A stretch of DNA of 64,000 nucleotides from Chitinophagaceae bacterium (GCA_023251255.1 JAHEZD010000006.1:41447-105446), one strand, 5' to 3'. Counted from the stretch's first letter, positions 36,021 to 43,917 are shown. Notes: generated by a model from the sequence alone, not told the origin. Made by a program: numbers and translations.

Positions 36021-36119
36021 TGGGACATATACCGGTCATATCTGGGACATGTATGCTTCATATATGGGAGAGATATGGGACATCTATGGGAGAACCATGG
36101 GAGATCTATGAGAGAGGTG
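36021..36119. repeat. Nine exact-length 11-bp tandem units (consensus ATGGGACATCT)
   Basis: Nine consecutive units of exactly 11 bp without indels. Units 5-8 are closest (ATGGGAGAGAT, ATGGGACATCT, ATGGGAGAACC, ATGGGAGATCT), while units 1-4 have diverged. It lies 60 bases beyond the stop of the beta-barrel gene. Confidence 0.85.
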
Positions 36120-36179
36120 CTGGTTGTCTTGTACTGTCTTGTACTGAAAAACATCTATGGGAAATGTACAGGGCAAAAT

Positions 36180-37283
36180 TTAAAATGCTTCGCCCAATTG
36201 GAAGTACAGCCCACTATTGTTTCCCTTGCCCACACCGTAATCCAGCCGCAGGTTCAGCTTCTCCGTTTTGTTCAGGGCAAAGCGCAGTCCGCCTCCAAAT
36301 GAATATTTCAGGTTATCGAAAGCGAAGCCACTGATATTGGAGCTTACGTCGCCCAGGCCACCAAAACCTACCAGGCCCAATCTTTTGTAAACGGGCACCC
36401 GGTATTCCGATTGCAGGGTTATCAACTGCTTGTCTCGGTAGCGCCCACTGTAGTAGCCACGCATACTGTTGGCCCCTCCAAGTGCTGCCAGGCTCCTAAT
36501 TGGAATGTCCGTGCCAACATTGCTGAAGCTATAGGCCTGAAGGGCCAGTACCTGCTTTTTGTAGATCCTTATGTATTTCCTGAGGTCCACCACTACATTG
36601 GTAAAGTTGTAATCCGAGCCAAAATGCTGATCGAACCTATTGAAGAAGAACTGGGCAAAGCCTCCCCTATCCGGGGCAAAGGCATCGTTCCGGTTATCGT
36701 AGGTAAAGCTGAGACCGAAACCGGAGGATTTATATCCATGCCTGCCTGCAATATCCTGCTTGTCAAATGCACCGCCCAGCTGGTAATCCAGGTCCATCAC
36801 TTTCTGGAATTCGAACAGGGTGCCGATAAAAAACTTGTTGCCCAAATGCCTCATCAGGTGCAGGTAGATATAGTACTGCTTGAACTTGTAATCTTCTTCA
36901 TCAGCATCGGTTGTACTGTTGCCAAGTCCCCAGAATTTATCCGGAAAGGAACTGTAGGAAATTTGTTCACTCAAAATAAATTTTTCCCTCTTGAAATATT
37001 GTGTACCATTGATAGCTGCCACAAATTGCTTCTTGAGCGAATAGAGCACCAAGGCCTGCATATTGGAAGTGCGGGATACCGTATCGGTCCTGGAAACCTT
37101 GAAACTCAATGCGCCGGCAGCACCAAAAGACCAACCTGTTTCAATGGACTTTGCTAAAACAGGAAAAATTAATAAATGCTTGGACCTTGTGGAATCTGTT
37201 TGTGCCAATGCGGCAAGTGGTAGGGCAAATATGCATAACACAAGGGTTACAGCAAAAAATCGCTTCGAAATTTGATGGTACAT
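36180..37283 (-). CDS. BamA/TamA-type outer-membrane beta-barrel protein (no POTRA)
   Basis: 367 residues. Signal peptide about 1-27 (ALAQ), then a barrel without recognisable POTRA domains. The Omp85 hallmark SMRGYYSGRYRDKQL (RGY loop) is near residue 275, FTYDNRNDAFAPDRGGF matches the conserved DNRN/PxxG block, and the chain ends in an aromatic (LGEAF). Such short surface-antigen-like barrels are common in Bacteroidota; transport or phospholipase-linked roles have been suggested for relatives but none can be assigned. A palindrome GCTGCCT-AAA-AGGCAGC lies in its 5' region (37305-37321). Confidence 0.87.
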   Translation of the reverse strand: MYHQISKRFFAVTLVLCIFALPLAALAQTDSTRSKHLLIFPVLAKSIETGWSFGAAGALSFKVSRTDTVSRTSNMQALVLYSLKKQFVAAINGTQYFKREKFILSEQISYSSFPDKFWGLGNSTTDADEEDYKFKQYYIYLHLMRHLGNKFFIGTLFEFQKVMDLDYQLGGAFDKQDIAGRHGYKSSGFGLSFTYDNRNDAFAPDRGGFAQFFFNRFDQHFGSDYNFTNVVVDLRKYIRIYKKQVLALQAYSFSNVGTDIPIRSLAALGGANSMRGYYSGRYRDKQLITLQSEYRVPVYKRLGLVGFGGLGDVSSNISGFAFDNLKYSFGGGLRFALNKTEKLNLRLDYGVGKGNNSGLYFQLGEAF

Positions 37284-37304
37284 AGCTTTGCAATATAGCG
37301 CCGA

Positions 37305-37321
37305 GCTGCCTAAAAGGCAGC
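37305..37321. promoter_or_regulatory. Short palindrome in divergent spacer
   Basis: Perfect 7-bp arms GCTGCCT/AGGCAGC with a 3-base loop, 22 bases upstream of the beta-barrel start. No T-run follows on the plus side, so it is more likely a leader hairpin or operator than a terminator. Confidence 0.35.
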
Positions 37322-37432
37322 ATAATATCCATAGAAAAAAGATAATCCACTTTTTTTAATCAGCTTATCTTTACATTTTTGTAATAATTTCATAACATTA
37401 CAACCCGATACAGACCCCTTAATTGAGTACGA

Positions 37433-38245
37433 ATGAAAAAATGGAACTGTAATTTTGAACTAGGCGATACATTGACTGAGGAGCAATTGGACTTTTTTGA
37501 TGAACATGGTGTAATTATTTTCCGCAATTTCCTGAACAAGGAAAAGGTTGATTTATACATTAGTGAACTGAAAAGATTGGAAAGCGAATGGCTTACCGAG
37601 AAGAGAGAGAAGGTTAATGGCATTCCCTTAAAATATGGCAAGGACGAGAACGGAAAATTAACAATTCAACGATTGTGTTTTACGTCGCTGTACAGTGATG
37701 CCCTACACCAATTGCTTGATGAACCCAAACTGCAGGCACTTACTGGTTTGCTTGGCCCCTATGAAGGAAGGATTGGCGAGAACGAAAAGGACGGCCTCGT
37801 TATCAATAATTACATCAATACCCCCAATAGCACTTTCACACAGATGGGATGGCATACAGACAGCCCCAGGGACCTGTTCCTTGGGCAGAAAATCATGCCC
37901 ATGTTGAATGTGGGGCTGCACTTGGATACCTGCTTGTTTGAAAATGGAGGGCTGCGTGTGCTGCCGGGTACCCATAAGCAGAACATGCTGAAGCTACTGT
38001 TTGGCAAGAAATACTTTATTGACAATACGGACGATAACCGTGAAGTGGGCTTTGATATTTATGCTGGAGACCTTACCGTTCATGACGGCAGGACCTGGCA
38101 CCGTGTGAAGCAGTCACCACTTTTTGGTGAAGCCAGCCGCAGGCGCGTAATGTATGTGCCCATTATCACTGGCAAGTACAAACCAAAGCACGAAAAAAGT
38201 AGGACCCCTTTCTACCATAAATTTACCGGTAAGGTTCACCATTAA
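37433..38245 (+). CDS. Phytanoyl-CoA dioxygenase (PhyH) family protein
   Basis: 270-residue Fe(II)/2-oxoglutarate-dependent oxygenase. Seen: the entry LTEEQLDFFDEHGVIIFRNFL, the metal motif GWHTDSPRD (HxD, about residue 141-143), GGLRVLPGTHK, and the distal His with the oxoglutarate Arg in DGRTWHRVKQSPLFGEASRRR. Substrate unknown; the family includes hydroxylases of lipids, quorum signals and secondary metabolites. It starts 150 bases from the divergent barrel gene, and a strong terminator separates it from the SDR gene. Confidence 0.87.
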   Translation: MKKWNCNFELGDTLTEEQLDFFDEHGVIIFRNFLNKEKVDLYISELKRLESEWLTEKREKVNGIPLKYGKDENGKLTIQRLCFTSLYSDALHQLLDEPKLQALTGLLGPYEGRIGENEKDGLVINNYINTPNSTFTQMGWHTDSPRDLFLGQKIMPMLNVGLHLDTCLFENGGLRVLPGTHKQNMLKLLFGKKYFIDNTDDNREVGFDIYAGDLTVHDGRTWHRVKQSPLFGEASRRRVMYVPIITGKYKPKHEKSRTPFYHKFTGKVHH

Positions 38246-38272
38246 CGCTGTCAACCAATACTAAATTTGCGG

Positions 38273-38298
38273 GGCCAACAATATTGTTGGCCTTTTTT
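38273..38298 (+). terminator. Rho-independent terminator after PhyH gene
   Basis: Perfect palindrome with arms GGCCAACAA and TTGTTGGCC (38273-38292) followed by six T. Confidence 0.88.
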
Positions 38299-38315
38299 AA
38301 ATCCAACATACCCAC

Positions 38316-39095
38316 ATGACATACGCACTGATTACGGGCGCCAGCAAGGGCATTGGCTATGCAATTGCGGAGCAACTGGCCAAAAGGAAGATCAATGTTT
38401 TACTGGTGGCCAGAACCGCGGAACTTTTAAGGGAAGCTGCCAATGGTATTTCCAAGCAATACGGTGTACAGGCAGACTACCTGGCGGTTGATTTAACGGC
38501 TACCGGTGCTGCACAGCAAATAGTGGACTGGTGCCATGAAAAGCAGTATGCTGTTTCCATCTTAGTAAACAATGCAGGCTACGGGCTAAGCGGCGCTTTT
38601 GAAGGGTACAGTTTGGCAGACCACCACAATATGATGCAATTGAACATGCATGTTCCCGTAGAACTTAGCTACCTGCTGTTGCCGCAATTGAAGAAACAAC
38701 CACAGTCCTATATCATGAACATTGCCAGCGGGGCTGCCTACCAATCGGTGCCGGGCCTCACTGTTTATGCCGCCTCAAAAGCCTTTATGCTCAGTTTCAG
38801 CAGGGGACTAAGCTATGAACTGAAGCAAACAAGTGTTTCGGTTACGGCGGTAAGCCCGGGTGCCACGGAGACCGATTTCCCGAACAGGGCAAAAGTGGAC
38901 AGCCCCAAGGCAAAGAAAATGGCAGAACGCTTCAATATGCAGCCCGGGGAAGTGGCAAGGATGGCCGTGGATGGCATGTTTGCGAAGAAAACAGAAGTGG
39001 TTACCGGCTTTGTGAACAAGCTGGCCGTATTTTTTGCTTGGCTCCTGCCCAAATCCATTCTGGAAAAATCTGCAGCCAGCATTTATGATTTGTAA
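38316..39095 (+). CDS. SDR-family NAD(P)-dependent oxidoreductase
   Basis: 259 residues, classical short-chain dehydrogenase. The cofactor motif TGASKGIGYAIAEQLAKR is at 7-24, then NNAGYGLSGAFEG, the catalytic Ser region IMNIASGAAYQSV and YAASKAF (Tyr, Lys). The C-terminal VTAVSPGATETDF is typical of the DltE/YqjQ-like group. Substrate unknown. It is followed 39 bases later by the tRNA-Arg gene. Confidence 0.9.
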   Translation: MTYALITGASKGIGYAIAEQLAKRKINVLLVARTAELLREAANGISKQYGVQADYLAVDLTATGAAQQIVDWCHEKQYAVSILVNNAGYGLSGAFEGYSLADHHNMMQLNMHVPVELSYLLLPQLKKQPQSYIMNIASGAAYQSVPGLTVYAASKAFMLSFSRGLSYELKQTSVSVTAVSPGATETDFPNRAKVDSPKAKKMAERFNMQPGEVARMAVDGMFAKKTEVVTGFVNKLAVFFAWLLPKSILEKSAASIYDL

Positions 39096-39134
39096 ATTAA
39101 AAAGGAGACCCTATATTTGCAGCCCGAAAGGAAT

Positions 39135-39208
39135 GGCTGCGTAGCTCAACTGAATAGAGCATCTGACTACGGATCAGAAGGTTTTAGGTTTGAATCCTAA
39201 CGCGGTCA
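39135..39208 (+). tRNA. tRNA-Arg (anticodon ACG)
   Basis: Acceptor stem GGCTGCG pairs with CGCGGTC (two G-U pairs), and the anticodon stem-loop is CTGACTACGGATCAG with ACG. The T-arm AGGTTTGAATCCT is present, with discriminator A and CCA encoded to 39211. The 3' 45 bases are duplicated at 43857-43901, so this tRNA is an integration site. Confidence 0.93.
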
Positions 39209-39211
39209 CCA
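39167..39211 (+). repeat. attL-like site (tRNA-Arg 3' segment)
   Basis: 45 bases from the anticodon loop to the CCA end, matching 43857-43901 at 43 positions; the differences are G/A in the variable region and C/T before the acceptor end. Confidence 0.78.
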
Positions 39212-39215
39212 AATC

Positions 39216-39240
39216 GCCCACTTTTACAGTGGGCTTTTTT
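39216..39240 (+). terminator. Terminator after tRNA-Arg
   Basis: GCCCACT-TTTAC-AGTGGGC stem followed by six T. Confidence 0.88.
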
Positions 39241-39241
39241 G

Positions 39242-39653
39242 TGCCGGTTAGTTTGATCCTGTTTAATCGAAGATTAAGTGATTTTCAATTCATTGCAAGC
39301 AGATCAGTTTGCCAAAATAAATCTGTCCATTAAGTATTAGCTGTCATTTCTTATAGAAATAAGGCTTTTTCAAATTTGCAAACAAATGGCTTTGGATAAT
39401 TTACAAGCATCTCTTTGCAAACAATCATTGAATTATTATGCAAAAGAACTTTACAAAGAGAATAATCAAAAAGCCTGAATATTTTCAGAAATAGGCAAAA
39501 GGGAACCAATGTATTTCTGAAGAATATTACTGCATCAAAAAAACATTATATCTTGAATTACCTACCGAATTTATTCATGCTAAAGAAACCTTCCCTTGTT
39601 TACTTAATTGAAACCAGCAAGCTAGTGAACGAAGTAAGCTCAACGTTTTTCAT
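39242..39653. other. A+T-rich left end of island, no gene seen
   Basis: About 410 bases without a credible reading frame; a short plus-strand frame from 39553 only overlaps the next gene out of frame. No integrase remnant is recognised. Confidence 0.5.
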
Positions 39654-39661
39654 ATCTTTAC
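39654..39661 (+). promoter_or_regulatory. Shared ATCTTTAC element before first Crp/Fnr gene
   Basis: ATCTTTAC ends 27 bases before the start codon. The same octamer lies 23 bases before the aldo/keto reductase (41069-41076) and 25 before the NmrA gene (42048-42055), so it is probably the -7 element of island promoters. Confidence 0.5.
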
Positions 39662-39688
39662 TTTGGTTTAATTTAATCATCAAAATCA

Positions 39689-40270
39689 ATGCACGACACA
39701 CTTTTAGCCTACATCAACCAACATACGACTTCACCACTTACAAGAGAAGAAGAAGCCTTGATTATAGCGACTTTTCACCCAAAAAAACTCAGAAAAAAGC
39801 AATACTTTTTGCAAGAAGGCGATGTGTGTAAATATGTTGGTTTTATTGTAAAAGGTGCCATGCGACAATATAGCGTTGATGACAAAGGCGTAGAGCATAT
39901 GGTACAACTGTACATTGAAAATTGGTGGGTAAGCGACCGCGAGAGTGCTGTTATGCTTACTCCATCGAGATATTATATTGATGCCTGGGAAGATACGGAA
40001 CTACTTATTGCTACAGTAGCAGACATGATGGACCTGATGGAAAAAATATCATCATTTGGGAAAATGACAAGACTAATGGACAATAGAAATGCCATCGCAT
40101 CGCAACGAAGATTAAATTCTACCATTAGTAACACGGCAGAAAAACGCTACGAAGAATTTACCGATAATCACCCTCAATTTATTCAACGGTTTCCGCAACA
40201 CCTCATTGCTTCTTTTTTGGGTATAACCAAAGAAACATTAAGCAGAATTAGAAAACAAGCAATGAAATAA
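39689..40270 (+). CDS. Crp/Fnr-family regulator 1 (island)
   Basis: 193 residues. The cyclic-nucleotide-binding-like beta-roll (about 25-115) includes FLQEGDVCKYVGFIVKGAMRQY. The C-terminal HTH RFPQHLIASFLGITKETLSRIRKQ matches the Bacteroidota Crp type, where the recognition helix reads TKETLSRIR. No cysteine cluster for an iron-sulfur site, and the canonical cAMP phosphate loop is not conserved, so the ligand is unknown. First gene of the island and followed by a strong terminator, so it is transcribed alone. Confidence 0.9.
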   Translation: MHDTLLAYINQHTTSPLTREEEALIIATFHPKKLRKKQYFLQEGDVCKYVGFIVKGAMRQYSVDDKGVEHMVQLYIENWWVSDRESAVMLTPSRYYIDAWEDTELLIATVADMMDLMEKISSFGKMTRLMDNRNAIASQRRLNSTISNTAEKRYEEFTDNHPQFIQRFPQHLIASFLGITKETLSRIRKQAMK

Positions 40271-40293
40271 CTTCTATTTTATTTTTGATTAAA

Positions 40294-40327
40294 AAAAAAG
40301 CGTTGACAAATATCAACGCTTTTTTTT
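40294..40327 (+). terminator. Terminator after Crp/Fnr gene 1
   Basis: AAAAAAGCGTTGA and TCAACGCTTTTTT arms with a 6-base loop and a T-run. The following TTTTTTTATCATTTCTCATC is nearly repeated after the aldo/keto reductase gene at about 42004-42023. Confidence 0.85.
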
Positions 40328-40404
40328 ATCATTTCTCATCGTTAAGGAGCTTGCTTTAAATGCATTTTTACATCATAAAGAATAAAATGAAAAGCAAATA
40401 TTTT

Positions 40405-40420
40405 TTTGCTAAATGACAAA
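40405..40420. promoter_or_regulatory. Operator candidate TTTGCTAAATGACAAA
   Basis: Imperfect dyad 33 bases before the second Crp/Fnr gene. A near-identical dyad, TTTGCCAAATGGCAAA, stands at 41031-41046 before the aldo/keto reductase. Shared sites within a two-regulator island suggest binding by one of the island's Crp/Fnr proteins. Confidence 0.5.
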
Positions 40421-40453
40421 TCCTTAAGAAATACCCATAACTAACTTTCAACT

Positions 40454-41020
40454 ATGAAAGAATTTATAGAATACATCTTACAATTTGGAAATTTAAATCA
40501 ACAACAACTTGACTTAATTTCAAAGAAGTCCGCTGTATTAGAACTTCGCAAAGGTGATTTTTTTTCTGAAGCGGGTAAAATTGCCCAACAAGTTGGTTTT
40601 ATTTTAGAAGGTATTACCAGGGTTTGTTACTTCAATAATAAAGGCGAAGAAATAACCAAATATTTCATTGACGAAAGCAATATTGTTTTTGATATAGAAA
40701 GTTTTGACAATAAAATTGCCTCAACTGCTTATGTGGAAGCTATCACTGATTGTAAAATACTTGTTTTTTCAAAAAATGATTGGCAAGAATTGCTCAACAC
40801 CATAGTTGGGTGGGATACAATCATTCACAAAATTATTTCAAAGGCATTGTTACAAAAAGTAGAAAGAAGAAGCCCATTGGTTTCAGATGATGCTACAACA
40901 CGTTATTTGAAGTTTATGGAAATTTTTCCCAATGTAATCAACCGTATCCCACTCTCTTACATCGCCTCATATTTAGGCATTACACAATCTTCATTAAGCA
41001 GAATAAGAAAAAATATCTGA
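40454..41020 (+). CDS. Crp/Fnr-family regulator 2 (island)
   Basis: 188 residues with the same architecture as the first regulator: beta-roll with FSEAGKIAQQVGFILEGITRVCYF, then HTH IPLSYIASYLGITQSSLSRIRKN. The two proteins are clearly paralogous in fold but well diverged. Ligand unknown. Candidate autoregulatory dyad at 40405-40420. Its stop lies 79 bases before the aldo/keto reductase, which carries the same dyad upstream and may be its target. Confidence 0.9.
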   Translation: MKEFIEYILQFGNLNQQQLDLISKKSAVLELRKGDFFSEAGKIAQQVGFILEGITRVCYFNNKGEEITKYFIDESNIVFDIESFDNKIASTAYVEAITDCKILVFSKNDWQELLNTIVGWDTIIHKIISKALLQKVERRSPLVSDDATTRYLKFMEIFPNVINRIPLSYIASYLGITQSSLSRIRKNI

Positions 41021-41030
41021 TCATTCATTT

Positions 41031-41046
41031 TTTGCCAAATGGCAAA
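41031..41046. promoter_or_regulatory. Operator candidate TTTGCCAAATGGCAAA
   Basis: Six-base arms TTTGCC/GGCAAA around AAAT, 53 bases before the aldo/keto reductase start and 22 bases upstream of its ATCTTTAC element. Confidence 0.55.
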
Positions 41047-41099
41047 TGATTCCATTTTTTAACAAGTAATCTTTACACCTATAATCGTAAAAAAAAATC

Positions 41100-41975
41100 A
41101 TGTCGACATCAAAATTATTAGGCGGGACATTCACATTCAAGGGGACGGATAAAACTGTCAATCGGTTTGGCTACGGTGCAATGCACCTAGTAGGTCACAA
41201 TGCTTGGGGAGAACCTGAAAACCGAACGGAAGCTATCGCAGTTGTAAAGGAAGCAATTTCTCTGGGTATCAATCATATTGACACCTCCGATTATTACGGT
41301 CCACACGTTGCCAACCAGATTATTAAAGATGCCATTTTTCCTTACCCAAAAGATTTAGTTATAGTGACAAAAGTAGGAGCAAAACGTGGTGCTGATCAGT
41401 CTTGGTTAACTGCAATTTCAAAAGAGGAGCTTACGCTTGCTGTTGAGCAAAATCTAAGTAACCTTGGACTCGAATACCTGGATATTATCAATCTCCGTGT
41501 TGGTCTTCCGATGGGTACTGATGAAGCTTCAATTGAGGAGCCGTTGAAAGTATTGGTTAAACTCAAAGAACAGGGATTGATCAGGAATATTGGATTAAGC
41601 AACATCAGCTATAAACAATATAAGGAGGCTGAAAGTATAACCGATATTGTGTGCGTACAAAATCATTATAACCTGGCATACCGTAAGGATGATGTGCTGA
41701 TAGATGAACTTGCAGCAAAGGGAATTGCATTTGTACCCTTTTTTCCACTGGGAGGTTTTATGCCAATACAATCTGAAACGTTAGAGCGTATAGCTGATTC
41801 AATTGGTGAAAGCCCCAAAAGAGTTGCCTTAGCCTGGTTACTTCAACGCTCTGAAAATATGCTGCTTATTTCGGGAACATCGTCTGTAACACATTTGAAA
41901 GAAAATATAAAGGCAGCTTCATTGCAACTACCTGCTGACGCTTTGTTCGAGCTGAACCAGATTGGCGCAGTGTAA
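41100..41975 (+). CDS. Aldo/keto reductase (island), catalytic His position changed
   Basis: 291-residue (beta/alpha)8 NADPH-dependent reductase. The catalytic Asp and Tyr are in INHIDTSDYYGPHVAN and the Lys in LVIVTKVGA. The fourth position, usually the His of DLxxxH, reads YLDIINLRVG, so His is replaced by Arg, as in a known subset of these proteins. LIRNIGLSNISYKQYKEA, VCVQNHYNLAYR and the C-terminal cofactor site ISGTSSVTHLKENI are present. Substrate unknown. The upstream dyad TTTGCCAAATGGCAAA suggests control by an island Crp/Fnr regulator. Confidence 0.92.
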   Translation: MSTSKLLGGTFTFKGTDKTVNRFGYGAMHLVGHNAWGEPENRTEAIAVVKEAISLGINHIDTSDYYGPHVANQIIKDAIFPYPKDLVIVTKVGAKRGADQSWLTAISKEELTLAVEQNLSNLGLEYLDIINLRVGLPMGTDEASIEEPLKVLVKLKEQGLIRNIGLSNISYKQYKEAESITDIVCVQNHYNLAYRKDDVLIDELAAKGIAFVPFFPLGGFMPIQSETLERIADSIGESPKRVALAWLLQRSENMLLISGTSSVTHLKENIKAASLQLPADALFELNQIGAV

Positions 41976-42080
41976 ATAAAAAAACGTTGATATTTATCAA
42001 TGGTTTTTTTTACCATTTCTCATCTTCTATAGGGTTCTCATCGCTGCATCTTTACACTTTAATAACAACAAACAAATCAA

Positions 42081-42959
42081 ATGAATAAACAGACAATAGT
42101 AGTAATTGGAGCAACCGGTTCACAAGGCAAGGGTATTGTAAATGCCCTTGTAAATGAAGGTTCTTTTAATGTAAGAGCAGTAACCCGGAACCCGGAAAAA
42201 TATGCAGGTAAGGCAAATGAGGCAGTGTATGCAGATTTAAAAGATTTGCAATCATTAAAAGATGCTTTTACAAATGCTTATGGTGTATTTGTGGTAACCA
42301 ACTTTTGGGAAGGGGCAGACGAAATTGCTCAAGGTAAAAATGCTATTGAAGCCGCAAAAACAATGGGGGTGCAACATTTTATTTGGTCAACACTTCCAGA
42401 TGTTGAGATCATCAGTAAAGCAACATTTGAAGTTCCTCATTTTACTTTAAAAGCAAAGGTGGATGTTCTGGTGAAAAATGCAGGGTTTAAATATTCAACA
42501 TTTGTACAGCCACCTTTCTATTATCAAAATCTTGTTGGGATGCTTGGGCCACAGCCAAAACAAGACGGTACAACCGGTTGGACACTACCAATTGACCCAG
42601 CAAAAAAAGCGATTCACATGTCAGATATCAATGACCTAGGAAATGTGGTTACAGGTGCATTTTTGCACCCTGAAAAAGTGGGAAATAGCAGTTACCTTTC
42701 TTTGGCAACAGATTTATATAGTTTCAACGATATTATGGAAGCATATAAAGCCAATGGCAAAGACCATAGCTTTTCACAAGTTCCGGCTGAAGTGTTTTCA
42801 ACTTTTTTTGAAGGAGCAAAAGAACTTGCTGAAATGTTTGGGTATTTTGAAAAACACACTTACATGGGGCCGGACTCAAAAGCACAAATTGAGCTGGCAA
42901 AAGAAATTGCCACCGACGAATTTGTGACACTCGAGAAATGGTTGAGCAAAAACAAGTAA
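42081..42959 (+). CDS. NmrA-family NAD(P)-binding protein (island)
   Basis: 292 residues. The Rossmann motif IVVIGATGSQGKGIVNALV is at 6-24, with FNVRAVTRNPEK supplying the NADP-selecting Arg, and FVVTNFWEGADEIAQGKNAI, HFIWSTLPDVE and FVQPPFYYQNLVG as expected for NmrA/HSCARG-like proteins, which often act as redox sensors rather than enzymes. It is 4 bases upstream of the pirin gene, so the two are translated together. Confidence 0.9.
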   Translation: MNKQTIVVIGATGSQGKGIVNALVNEGSFNVRAVTRNPEKYAGKANEAVYADLKDLQSLKDAFTNAYGVFVVTNFWEGADEIAQGKNAIEAAKTMGVQHFIWSTLPDVEIISKATFEVPHFTLKAKVDVLVKNAGFKYSTFVQPPFYYQNLVGMLGPQPKQDGTTGWTLPIDPAKKAIHMSDINDLGNVVTGAFLHPEKVGNSSYLSLATDLYSFNDIMEAYKANGKDHSFSQVPAEVFSTFFEGAKELAEMFGYFEKHTYMGPDSKAQIELAKEIATDEFVTLEKWLSKNK

Positions 42960-42963
42960 GAAC

Positions 42964-43830
42964 ATGAAGAAAAAAATGAGTTTCTCAACAAAAGGCACCA
43001 GTGCTGCGGTTGGCCCTCTATCTATCCAGCGAATGTTACCTAACCGGTATACTAACAAAGTTGGTCCGTTTGTGTTTCTCGATTATGTTGCCCCCGCCGT
43101 CAAAGAAACCATCACCCAAAACGGCATGGGAGCCCATCCTCACCGGGGCATTGCAACATTAACTTATATCCTTCAAGGCGAAGTAGAACACTTTGATAGT
43201 GCCGGAAATAAGGGTAAAATTTATTCGGGCGGTACACAATGGATGAAAGCAGGCAATGGCATCATCCACGATGAAAATTTGAATTATGATGCCCAATCAG
43301 AAAGCAAATATGTTCAGGGTTTTCAGTTTTGGATAAACCTGCCTGCAAAACACAAAGCAGAGAAGCCTGCCCACATTGCTGTTCAGGCTAACGAAGTGCC
43401 ACAAAAGGCATTGCCTGGCAATTATGGTTGGATAAAAGTGATTGTAGGCAACTACGAAGAATTGAGTTCCAAAATTCCGAATTATTCCAAGCAGTTTTTG
43501 TATCATATTCAATTGAAAGCAGGCAAACAGTTTTCGGTAGAAATAGAAGACAAAATAGAAGTTGCTGCTTTTTTGCCTACGCAAAAAGTGATGCTAAACG
43601 ATGCCGAATTTCAAAAGGGAACCTTTGTTGTATTTGACGGAAATGCAGGAAAAATCGAAATGACAAATACCTCCCAGGCTACTATTGATATCCTGCTTTT
43701 CGGTGGTGAGGAATACACAGAGCCTGTAGTAGCCGAAGGCCCTTTTGTAATGAATTCACAAGCAGAGATAGCAGGCGCCTATCGGGATTTTTATGCAGGG
43801 AAATATGGAGAAATAAAAGTAACAACTTAA
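42964..43830 (+). CDS. Pirin-family protein (island)
   Basis: 288-residue bicupin. The metal ligands of the N-terminal cupin appear in GMGAHPHRGIATLTYILQGEVEH and GNGIIHDENL (His, His, His, Glu pattern). QFWINLPAKHK and the C-terminal LFGGEEYTEPVVAEGPFVMNS are standard pirin blocks. Pirins include quercetin dioxygenases and redox-sensing partners. Paired with the NmrA-like gene it suggests an electrophile or redox-response unit, which is inference. Last gene before the right att repeat. Confidence 0.93.
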   Translation: MKKKMSFSTKGTSAAVGPLSIQRMLPNRYTNKVGPFVFLDYVAPAVKETITQNGMGAHPHRGIATLTYILQGEVEHFDSAGNKGKIYSGGTQWMKAGNGIIHDENLNYDAQSESKYVQGFQFWINLPAKHKAEKPAHIAVQANEVPQKALPGNYGWIKVIVGNYEELSSKIPNYSKQFLYHIQLKAGKQFSVEIEDKIEVAAFLPTQKVMLNDAEFQKGTFVVFDGNAGKIEMTNTSQATIDILLFGGEEYTEPVVAEGPFVMNSQAEIAGAYRDFYAGKYGEIKVTT

Positions 43831-43856
43831 ATAGTAATTACGAAGTCAAGGCTTTG

Positions 43857-43901
43857 CTACGGATCAGAAGATTTTAGGTTTGAATCCTAATGCGGTCACC
43901 A
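43857..43901 (+). repeat. attR-like tRNA-Arg fragment
   Basis: Partial tRNA-Arg copy from the anticodon loop (CTACGGATCAGAAG) to CCA. It has no 5' half, so it is not a functional tRNA. Confidence 0.8.
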
Positions 43902-43917
43902 GTTTTCAATTTGTTAC

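Larger units (their letters stand above)
35123..36179. other. Repeat-rich intergenic region
   Basis: 1057 bases with no convincing gene. It holds a 55-bp tandem duplication (35390-35498), an operator-like word ACGTAATCGATTTCAT near 35533, an inverted-repeat element (35642-35714), CCTGCCTGCCGGCA and CCTGCCGACAGTCAGG type dispersed words (35778-35886) and an 11-bp tandem array (36021-36119). An open frame across 35808-36302 on the plus strand reads through these repeats and antisense into the next gene, and is not accepted. Confidence 0.6.
39167..43901. mobile_element. Genomic island integrated at tRNA-Arg
   Basis: Bounded by the tRNA 3' half (39167-39211) and a direct repeat of it at 43857-43901 (43 of 45 identical). 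The enclosed 4.6 kb is visibly A+T-richer than the flanks and carries five plus-strand genes: two Crp/Fnr regulators, an aldo/keto reductase, an NmrA-like protein and a pirin. No integrase, transposase or conjugation gene is present. The original tRNA terminator-like hairpin appears to have been displaced to 43918, while a new one follows the tRNA at 39216. Mobilisation in trans or loss of the integrase is inferred. Confidence 0.75.

Noticed and set aside
36021..36119. CRISPR array
   Set aside because: Units are 11 bp and contiguous, with no spacers and no cas genes nearby.
35808..36302. 164-codon plus-strand frame
   Set aside because: Runs through dispersed repeats and the 11-bp array, then antisense into the beta-barrel gene; no protein-like features.
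39553..39831. 92-codon frame at the island left end
   Set aside because: Overlaps the first Crp/Fnr gene in another frame and shows no family features.
43857..43901. Second tRNA-Arg gene
   Set aside because: Only the 3' portion is present; acceptor 5' strand and D arm are missing, so it is an att copy.
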